Assembly: GCA_964034945.1 (NCBI GenBank) | Contig: OZ035961.1 | Coordinates: forward strand, 69,985,931-70,049,930 | Length of the DNA stretch: 64,000 nucleotides | Source of the DNA: Chrysopilus asiliformis | Lineage: Eukaryota; Arthropoda; Insecta; Diptera; Rhagionidae | Direction of reading: 5' to 3' | Part shown: one piece after another, positions 55,914 through 64,000 of the stretch | Layout of the letters: each line of letters opens with the position of its first letter | Position numbering within the stretch: position 1 is the stretch's first letter | Notes under the pieces: generated by a model | Databases searched by the model: none | What the model was told of the DNA's origin: nothing | The model's input: the letters and a program-made list of their open reading frames with translations, nothing else | Translations under genes and position numbers: made by a program

Positions 55914-56423
55914 AGCGGTCCATACACGTTCAATTTTGCAGTCAATCATTGCATGCTGTGACACCATTTTGAACGTCTATGGTGATGCTGTCATGCAAAA
56001 TTCCATGATTGACAGCATGCTGGCCAATATCAAAATCATTTTGATATTTTTCAAGGGAGCTTTTTGAATCACAGCATGCTTGAACATGTATGGCGATGCT
56101 GTCAATCAATTCGTCATTTTAGTGTAATTTTTTGTAGTGAAAAGGTGTCGCATATAAAAGATAAAGTTTTTTGGGAATCCTTTTTCGAGTTATAACGACA
56201 AAGAAGTGAGTTGTGAATGAGGAAAAGTGAAAAATATAAGGACAAAGATTTTTTAAATTTATATTAAGTGTTGTTTTATATAATTTTTTTTTGAATTTAT
56301 ATTAAGTGTTGTGTGCTGTTTCGAAATAAGTGATGCTTGCGTGCATGATTGAGCGTCTAGTGCAAATAAGCTTTTTGCTGTGACAGCATGATTGACTGCA
56401 AGATTGAACGTGTAGGGGCCGCT
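55914..56423. mobile_element. Harbinger miniature element, 510 bp
   Basis: AGCGGTCCATACACGTTCAA and (complement) AGCGGCCCCTACACGTTCAA, extending to about 36 bp of inverted repeat, with TAA on both sides (55911-55913, 56424-56426). Internal CAGCATGC / GATGCTGTCA repeats. Confidence 0.9.
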
Positions 56424-56600
56424 TAAGATGACAATGAAACTGAGAAATGAATACAATCCGTGTTCGAAAATTTGTTAAAAGAAATTAATACAATCCGTGT
56501 TCGAGAATTTGTTATTTCTTTTAAGGAATATAAGGAACAAGCTTTTTTTCAAGGAGACCAAAAACAAAGATACTAGAAAACAAAAGCTTTTTGTCCTTAA

Positions 56601-56914
56601 CCCTTTCACTCGGCGCGTACACAATTGTGTACATCATATTTAACTCGTATTTCTAAGAGAATTAGAAGGGAGAGGGACAATGATTGACAATTTATATACA
56701 CAAATGAGTACATAATCAAAAAGAGACTTCTAAAAAGATATTTAAATTTTTTAAATGTTGAAATATATTTTGTTGCTATATATTATTATTGAAAAAAGCA
56801 AAAAAAAATTTTTTGTTGTTTTTTTTAATATTAATATATATTTTTATATATTATTATTGAAAAAAGCAACAATATATTTTTTTTGCTATTAGAAATAAAT
56901 GCCGAGTGAAAGGG
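56601..56914. mobile_element. piggyBac-like miniature element, 314 bp
   Basis: CCCTTTCACTCGGC at both ends (inverted) with TTAA on both sides (56597-56600, 56915-56918). Confidence 0.9.
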
Positions 56915-57169
56915 TTAAAAATAGGATAGCTTCTAATATGCACGGCTTTCGTGCCCTTAAATCCGACACTTCAGTCGGTGACAACGCCGTAACGATCAAA
57001 GCAGCATTTCGAACAATTTCAAAATATTTTAGCAATTTTTTGTAACAATGAATAAAATTTTTAAATTTTGAGTTTAAAAACTAAGCTATTTGAGGTTGAA
57101 AATTTCACTTTTTCGTCGACTCGATTTAGTTGATTTTTTTATAATAGTTCAAAAACTAAATTATTTGTT

Positions 57170-57480
57170 CACATAATTCCAGATGAGATTTTTTCCGGAA
57201 AATTTGAGGCAAAGGATAGTCACGTTATCCTAACAGGATCTTCCGTTATCTCAACAGACTTATTGACGTCAGGATCGAATTCAGTGACCCCATAAACCTC
57301 CAGATGAGATTTTTCCCGTAAAAGTTGAGGAAAAGGATAATCACGTTATTCTTACAGGAGCTTCCGTTATTCTTACATGGACGAAGTAGTAAAAATATTG
57401 GATTGTCATTGGAGTTACGTATTTGTGCAAAATTTCAAGACAATCAGAAAATTGGATTGCAAAATTTGACCCTCTATATA
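57170..57480 (-). repeat. Family E' repeat (copy 3), reverse
   Basis: GATAATCACGTTATTCTTAC-type units, then GACGAAGTAGTAAAAATATT and GTATTTGTGCAAAATTTC. It is followed by a TATATATA microsatellite (57474-57510). Confidence 0.75.
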
Positions 57481-57510
57481 TATATAGGTATATATATATG
57501 TATATAAAGT

Positions 57511-58900
57511 AAGGAAATATTTTCGTTGATCTGCTGAACGACATTTTTCTGAGTGCAATGTATACATATTTACTTGTCATTTGAGTGAAATAGTTGTTTG
57601 AATAACGCAAAGCGGTGATGCCAAAAACGTATCTTTCGATTAAACTATAAATGGTTTTCATAGAGAATTGAAACTGTAATTATGCCAAACTACAACTTGA
57701 ATAAAAAAGTTAATTGAACCCAATGTGTTAGCAATTAAATTCTCCACTAATAGCTAACTTACTGCCGAATACCATCACCGGTTAGTGAACTAGGTAACAT
57801 AGAAACCGATTAATAGTAAATAGTTATTTTTGCTTTCATTTTCTAATTATTTTGAGGTGATGTGAAAATATACATTGTTCGAAATATTGAATAAAATGCT
57901 ACGTACAAATAATACAATGCGGTGATGATGTGTTGTTCTTAATCGTGCCTACCATATAATCAATCATTAGTCAAATTGATAAAAGGTTTTTTGTTTGTTT
58001 GATGTACCCACATCTTAATCATCCTCGATTTTGATAACACAAAAGAACGCCATTTCTCTTTTTTTTGGGCCTTTACTCAAGTTTTTGTGATAAGTTAGTT
58101 ATTCTTGTGCGAATCTGCCCTGATCTTGTGTTGTTTTTTTTTCTATACACAAAAGAGAATTTTCCAATTACCGTTTCTTTTTCAAATTGGTATTTCTTTT
58201 CACATCGGCATGCTGTTATGGGATGGGGATGGAGAAGGCGCTTAATCTATTAAACTAAAAGATTATAGAAACAAAGTAAGAAAATAACGACACTAAAGAT
58301 AGAAAAATCTAGAAAAAAAAACAGAAACTAAAAGCGAAAAAGGAGATAGAGAGCATTGCTAAGTAGTGGAATAGACTAGCGTTCGAAGAAAGGTTATTCG
58401 AAATAGTATGCGAAAGTGCTGGCCCAATTTTTCAGAAATCTTGAACCTGTACGAAAGAGCTCTGATTTGAAGTTAGATTGTTGTGTTGACTGCCGTTAGT
58501 AAGCTCTGTTAATATAGAATTGTTGATGTTAATGACGATGACTCGGATGGCTATCATTCCGATGGCGATGATGATCTTCGCCCATTCTCATTTGTTAATC
58601 AAATTTCACTTTTCACTTTTAGTCATAAATTTTTATGTGCAAACACAAATGTCTGCGGTTTCCCAAAGTTAAGAAAGAACGAGACAGTGAACGATAAAAA
58701 CAAAGTGAAAAAAATCTCTTTGATATTTTGTTTCATATCCTAGAAAAAAAATTGGAACAAACCTTTTCTTCAATTTTTGTTATGTATTTTTGCGAATTTA
58801 ATTTGCACTACTAAAAAAATTATTACTCTGCATATTGCGTTTAGCGGTATCGTTCATTTTACCCGTAGGTCAAACACCGCATAAATTCTTAAGCTTATTT
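57511..58900. other. Low-repeat region, no gene recognised
   Basis: The longest stretch without an identifiable mobile element. A His-rich mini-frame on the minus strand (about 58527-58589, MRMGEDHHRHRNDSHPSHRH) ends quickly and has no support as a gene. This may be ordinary unique intron or intergenic DNA. Confidence 0.45.
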
Positions 58901-59359
58901 TGTTTAAGCTACAACCATAAGCTATCATGTAAATGCTTGCAATCAGTGATGCATATTGGGTTGAATGCAAATGTATCACTTTGGACACATTTTTTTTGAA
59001 AAACGAATTTTGGATACAAAGATATATTTTTTTGGAGACAAATTTGTATCCAATTTAAAAATATCTGATGTGAACAGCACATACAAAATATATGTTTCTG
59101 CACAATACTCGTACACTATAACCCGACGAATAAAATTTTAGTTTATATAAAAAAGTGGTTTTTTACAAAATCTAAAATATTTCGATAACAGTAAAATACA
59201 GTAGAGATTGGGTAATTCGAATCAATAAAAGCCGGAACTAATTCGAACCACGGAGATTTTCGAATTATTGTATTATTTTTTATGATGCACATTTTGTTTA
59301 ATAAAACAGTCTTAGTGGCAAAATAAATATATTTTCAAGTTAAAATTAAGTAACAATGT

Positions 59360-59655
59360 CCGGATTCACACGATAAGTTTTTTGATTCACGTCACGGCCA
59401 AACGAGGGCAAGAGGGGCGAGAAGTTGGTGAATCACCAACTTTTGATTCACCATAAGTTATAGCAAGTCCGTTTTCTCTATTCCTTTTTGCTCTCATTCG
59501 TATTCGCTCATGTTAATTTACGACAAAAACTTTCATAAACGTCAAAAAGACGCACGTCAAAACATTGGCCGTGTAAATGGCCGTGAATGATTCGTAAATG
59601 TTTAAAAGAGAATTGCCGTGATTCATGAATCAAAAAACTTATCGTGTGAATGCGG
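59360..59655. mobile_element. Nested inverted-repeat element, 296 bp
   Basis: CCGGATTCACACGATAAG facing CTTATCGTGTGAATGCGG, continuing AATCAAAAAAC.. on both arms; the duplication is unclear (CAATGT near both sides). Confidence 0.75.
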
Positions 59656-59692
59656 TCAATGTTCCTGCATTCAAAATGTGTATATATATTTA

Positions 59693-60159
59693 AGGCTTTC
59701 CTCCATTACCATGACTTCTGTAACTGCAAAAAAATTCAGAAAACTAGAGCAAGATAGACTTATGTAGATCTAAAAATGAATGACTGAATACAAGTTAAAC
59801 GCTATCCCTTCCAGTTTTACAATTTTATAGCAATCATATCAAACCTTATGCTATGAATATAATGTTCAAATTGGCATGGTAACAAAGCTTTTGACTATGC
59901 ATGCGAAGGAGAAAAATGACATCACGCTATAATAACAGTTTGAATGTGTCTGTGCTTACTATTCACTTACAGGGACAATGTGTGATTGTAGTAGAAATTG
60001 CCATAAAATCGCCATAAAAAACAGGGGAAATTATTCTTGCAGTTGCCGACAAATTTTTGCAGTTGATTCTTATCTCCCTTTCTCGTCAACGTATCTTCAC
60101 ATAAATGTGTCTCTATTTTTTTTTGCAGTTGCCGAAGTCATGGTAATGGAGGGCGGCCT
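59693..60159. mobile_element. Harbinger miniature element, 467 bp
   Basis: AGGCTTTCCTCCATTACCAT and (complement) AGGCCGCCCTCCATTACCAT with TTA on both sides (59690-59692, 60160-60162). Confidence 0.88.
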
Positions 60160-60630
60160 TTATATGACAACATTCAATTCTTTTTAAAGAAACTTGAAAT
60201 TTTCGCTTCAAAATTAATGCCTGTACAGTTACGACAGTACATACGCTTATTTTGCTGGTAAATGCCTTAGTTATTGTATTCAAGCCATTTCCATGCTCGA
60301 CCAGAAAAGTTCGAATTATTGTTCAAATTAGCGTAATTTTCGAATTACACATTGTTCGAATTACTGAGTCTCTACTGTATATCTATTTACGTTAAAGGCA
60401 AAAATGTAGAGTTTTTTAATATCTTTAACTCTACCTTTAACTTTTTCGAAAAACCGTTAGTTTGCTAGCAATTCGCAAAAATCAATTTTATTAAACTTGA
60501 TGAAAATATTTCAATAACGGTAAAAGATAACTGATAAAAGTAACAGACAAAATTGAAGCAAACATTGTTCTCTGCAATTCATCTTAGTACCAAAAACCCG
60601 TTATTTTTCGAGATAATTGCAAAAAACTAA

Positions 60631-61957
60631 GGCCCTTATTATGAATGTCAACTATCAACGATTGATAGGTGCCAAAATTTATCAACTAAAACAACTTTTG
60701 GTATTACAAACACTAATTGATAAAATTTTTCATCATTGTGAATGAAATGGTTTTGACGTTTATCAAAACTTCAATTGTGAACTTTGTTGTAGTCACAACG
60801 TCGTCAAAAAGTCTGTTTTCTTCTAAAATGTAGGTATTATTGCAGTATTAAGGTGGGTTTAGAAACACGAGCATTTTCATTTTTACTGGCAAAGTGAGTG
60901 AAATGCCAGATTTCTTATGACTTTTTCACCAAGTGGGAAAGGGACGGGAAACCACTCAGTAAAAATTTTACTGGAAATTTTGCTTGCATGTAGTGGTTTT
61001 ACTATCCATAATTTTCGTCGACGATAGGAAAGTTATGGCAGTAAACAACAACAAACACATTGGACTTCCCCGCCCTGCCAGCAAAATGTTACTCCTGAAT
61101 TATGGGGAATTATGGCAGCCAGCAAAAGTAAGGTTAAGTTCGATGTTTATTTGAAAGCTACGCATTTTAAATGGAAACGGGAGGTAATAATAATTATGTT
61201 ATTAATTATAACATCACACAAAATGATTTTGTTAGGTGAAATTGAAATGCTAACAAACGTATTGCTGTGAGAAGGTGATGTGCAGTGACAGTTCGCCATA
61301 AAGTGGAAGGGAAAGTACGTGTGAGACACTGATGTGATCGACTTTTTGCGCACGTAAATTTGAATTTCGCTATCCCGCTCACTTTGCCAGTAAAAATAAA
61401 AGTGCTCGTGTTTCTAAACCCACCTTTACTAGAAAAATATAATAAAATATCATTTTCGAGGAGCAAAATTGTCAGTCGTAGAAATCTGTTGTACAAAGTG
61501 GTGGGCAAAAAATCTCGTTGTCTTGACCTAGTTTGCTGTCGAGTTCTAATAAATATCTGAAGGCTTCTTTCGATAAACGAAATTTTTTTATAAAACTGAA
61601 AAATATTCAATTCAGACATACACTTCAGAAAAATATTACCAAACAAATTACCTCCAATCCGCTGGAGTTATTATATAACTATCTCGTACAGTCCTTCTTA
61701 TTACCAACATGTTTTCTTCACAACCAGTCCCCTCATAATCAAAAAATAACTCTATTGAACACATTTTAAAGAAAACTCACAATAAAAAACTTGAAACTTT
61801 TCCCCTTTTTCTTCTATCAGTCAAAAATTTGTGGTTGCTGAAAACGATTGACAGTTATCAATAAAGTTGAGACCGATTGACATTCGTAATACCGACCTAT
61901 CAACTTTGTTGTTATTTGTCAACTATCAATTATGAATTGACATTTATAATAGGGGCC
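60631..61957. mobile_element. Harbinger-like element, 1.3 kb, with nested miniature element
   Basis: GGCCCTTATTATGAATGTCA and (complement) GGCCCCTATTATAAATGTCA; TAA at left, TGA at right (one mismatch). CAACTATCAA repeats inside both ends. The frames on both strands inside it are not recognised. Confidence 0.7.
60851..61425. mobile_element. Harbinger miniature element, 575 bp (copy 2)
   Basis: Same element as 52102-52676, here with TTA on both sides (60848-60850, 61426-61428). The two copies differ by only about a dozen substitutions. Confidence 0.93.
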
Positions 61958-62189
61958 TGATATTTTGTAAATTACGGTATATCTCCATAACGGCTTGAGA
62001 TAGGCAGTTCTAATGAAATACAAAAATGAAGGAAATTTTCTTGTCTCCAACTTTCGTCACACATAAGACTACTGAAAAACCCGTAGTTTCGGATTAAATA
62101 GCAATAAACGAAATTGCTGTTTTTAAAAAGCCGCCATTTTGGTTACTTCCGGTTAACGGATTTCCAAATCTTCTTGTACACAGACTTAC

Positions 62190-62617
62190 AGCAAAAACAA
62201 TGTATAACACAGACGATTCAAATCAAACAAATCATTTTAGAAGCATGAATCAAAAACTTAATACCCCATCAGCTAAGGCACAAACCAGAAGATAGTATAA
62301 TTATCCCTTGTTGCCAAATATTTTTTCTATTCATAATAAATGAGCTCATAATAAATGAGCTGAACTATGTAATTGTATTATACAATCTGAAGTTTGAATG
62401 TTACACTGTTAATACAGTGTATATCTATTTAAAAATTTATTATGAGCTCTTTTATTATGAATAGAAAAAATATTTGGATAATTATACTTAAGCTTTCTCA
62501 TAAAGCGACTATCTTCTGGTTTGTGCCTTAGCTGATGGGGTATTAAGTTTTTGATTCATGCTTCTTCTAAAATGATTTGTTTGATTTGAATCGTCTGTGT
62601 TATACATTGTTTTTGCT
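62190..62617. mobile_element. 428-bp fold-back element
   Basis: Arms of about 105 bp beginning AGCAAAAACAATGTATAACA are nearly perfect inverse copies. The centre adds ATTCATAATAAATGAGCTCA and its inverse. Flanks TACACAGACT / TACACACTGACT may be a 9-10 bp duplication. Confidence 0.8.
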
Positions 62618-62816
62618 TACACACTGACTGGCAGAAAGAGATATTTGTAATAATGCTCCAATCGACCCAGGAGTACTCAAGAAATGTTTTTTAGGGAAAA
62701 TACTACGCATAATAAATTAAAAAGCATGTGATACGCGGAACCGATTTTAGTTATTTTTCCACATTACTTACAAAATACTGGTAAAATATAGGATTTTAGA
62801 ATTGGTGAATATAGTA

Positions 62817-63551
62817 TTGGGTGTACAAATAAGTTTCCGCTGTTTTTTTTATCAAAAACTGCGCATTTTTTGTAAAAGAATGGTAAATTATGTTCTATTC
62901 GAAGTATTGTCCATCGCTTGTCACTACTTTTTCCCATCGTTCTGGCAGCATACGGGTACCGCGTCGGAAGAATGCTTCATCTTTTGAGGTTATCCATGAA
63001 TCGAGCCAATTTTTGGCGTCTTCGTAATAACGGAAGTGCTGCTCAGCCAGGCCATGTGTCATCGATCTGAACAAAGTGATAGTCGGAAGGGGCAAAGTGT
63101 GTAGAATAATACGGGTGGGGTAAGACGTCTCATTTTAGTGTTTCCAGGTAGGTTTTGACCGGCGACGCAACATGTGGACGAGCATTATCATGCAGGAGAA
63201 TAACTTTGTCGTGTCTGGAGTAGTAAAAGGCGCGCTTTTTCTTGAGTGCTAGACTCAATCTCATCAATTATGTTCGGTAGGCAGCCCCAGTAATGATTTC
63301 GTGCGGTTTGAGCAAAACATAGTACACGACGTCAACCTGATCTCACAAATTACGCTTATTCGGCTCAAAACTCGACATTTTCGCACACAAAAGAATCAAT
63401 TATACTGATAAAAATTTACTAATATTTCAAGGTTATGTTGTCGAAAGATGTCAAACCTTGTCATAATGTCGTTTTACATCTGACAATTTTAACCATAACT
63501 TACTGGTGCGCCAACTTTTGTCAAACCGCGGAGACCTATTTGTACCCCCAA
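62817..63551 (-). mobile_element. mariner, internally deleted, 735 bp
   Basis: TTGGGTGTACAAATAAGTTT and (complement) TTGGGGGTACAAATAGGTCT with TA on both sides. Full mariners are about 1.3 kb. Confidence 0.9.
62895..63378 (-). pseudogene. mariner transposase remnant
   Basis: The start MSSFEPNKRNL is joined by deletion to a VVYYVLLKPHEIITG segment, then ILLHDNARPHVASPVKTYLE (second catalytic Asp), APSDYH (third Asp) and the conserved end WEKVVTSDGQYFE. The first catalytic Asp and the DNA-binding domain are deleted; stops and frameshifts are present. Confidence 0.9.
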
Positions 63552-63654
63552 TATAATATTTGTTGCAACGTTACTTTAAAAATAAATTCAAAAAACTTAA
63601 GTTGTTTCTTTTTTGTTCAAAATTCAAATAATTGTTAACAAAATTAGTTTTTAC

Positions 63655-63775
63655 TTTCTTCTACGGAGTATAATAAAGTATTGTATTCATGAAAAATTTC
63701 GACCTCTTAATTTTGCCTAAAAAACATTTCCCGATCAATCCTGAGTCGATTGGAGTCATATTTAAAAAATGTCTT
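63655..63775 (+). repeat. Family H 5' part
   Basis: CTTTCTTCTACGGAGTATAA through TCGACCTCTTAATTTTGCCT to ATGTCTTTCTGTCTGTC, where it passes into the 8-bp satellite. Confidence 0.8.
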
Positions 63776-64000
63776 TCTGTCTGTCAGTCTGTCAGTCTGT
63801 CAGTCTGTCAGTCTGTCAGTCTGTCAGTCTGTCAGTCTGTCAGTCTGTCAGTCTGTCAGTCTGTCAGTCTGTCAGTCTGTCAGTCTGTCAGTCTGTCAGT
63901 CTGTCAGTCTGTCAGTCTGTCAGTCTGTCAGTCTGTCAGTCTGTCAGTCTGTCAGTCTGTCAGTCTGTCAGTCTGTCAGTCTGTCAGTCTGTCAGTCTGT
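63776..64000. repeat. (CTGTCAGT)n satellite, at least 28 units
   Basis: Perfect 8-bp tandem repeat running off the window end. It starts exactly where other family H copies carry a single TGTCTGTCAGTCTG motif, so it is an in-place expansion of that motif. Confidence 0.97.

Larger units (their letters stand above)
59199..60377. mobile_element. pogo-like element, 1.18 kb, with two nested elements
   Basis: CAGTAGAGATTGGGTAATTC and (complement) CAGTAGAGACTCAGTAATTC with TA flanks. Encloses 59360-59655 and 59693-60159. No transposase. Confidence 0.85.
58980..62720 (-). repeat. Family H/L repeat, reverse, interrupted by three insertions
   Basis: Segments 58980-59198, 60378-60630, 61958-62189 and 62618-62720 follow the order of the other H/L copies (ends with the inverse of the CGACTC..AAATGTCTTTCTG opening). 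They are separated by a pogo-like element, a Harbinger-like element and a fold-back. Confidence 0.6.

Noticed and set aside
58527..58589. His-rich 20-residue peptide on the minus strand
   Set aside because: In-frame stop just upstream, no splice context, too short.
63776..64000. Telomeric or CRISPR repeat at the window end
   Set aside because: 8-bp CTGTCAGT with no spacers; explained by expansion of a family H motif.

Overview
The window looks like intronic and intergenic DNA from an insect, most likely a true fly (Diptera). It is AT-rich, the introns that can be placed are 52-63 nt with GT..AG ends, and the dominant repeat has the architecture of the dipteran DINE-1/Helentron-associated elements. 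No bacterial operon, rRNA, intact tRNA or CRISPR array was seen, and almost every open frame is inside a repeat.

Only two host genes can be supported. (1) On the + strand, five internal exons of EFL1, the elongation-factor-2-like GTPase that releases eIF6 from 60S ribosomal subunits, lie at 4122-4297, 4352-4562, 4625-4752, 4805-5207 and 22473-22586. All are in frame with matching splice phases. The fourth and fifth exons are separated by a 17.3 kb intron packed with transposons. The N-terminal exons and the C-terminal exon(s) were not found. (2) On the - strand, four 3' exons (29416 down to 28145) encode a conserved-looking cysteine-rich, probably secreted protein that I cannot name. Its 5' end was not found. 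If EFL1 is intact, its next intron runs at least 41 kb and this gene lies inside it.

The rest is a dense, multi-level nest of transposable elements. Regions: 0-4 kb decayed repeats; 5-10 kb DINE-like copies nested with hAT elements and a fold-back; 10-15.4 kb non-autonomous elements and a Helitron carrying a 33-bp minisatellite and a 10-bp satellite; 15.4-24 kb tandem repeat units of a Helitron-like family plus a Harbinger-like element carrying a mariner; 25-28 kb long-inverted-repeat elements; 29.6-33.3 kb a Penelope-like retroelement flanked by an inverted copy of its own 3' part and invaded by DINE and hAT elements; 33-47 kb pogo-, Tc1-, Harbinger- and piggyBac-like miniature elements; 47.7-49.8 kb a four-level nest; 51-64 kb a near-identical pair of 575-bp Harbinger miniature elements, a 2.3 kb hAT with transposase remains, a fold-back, a deleted mariner, and an 8-bp satellite running off the end.

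No mobile element in the window appears to encode a complete transposase or reverse transcriptase. The value here is the element boundaries. Many carry exact target-site duplications (8 bp hAT, 3 bp TAA/TTA Harbinger, TTAA piggyBac, TA mariner/pogo), and nesting gives their relative order of insertion. Superfamily names rest on termini and duplications seen in the sequence. Family names, ages and organism are inference without database comparison.
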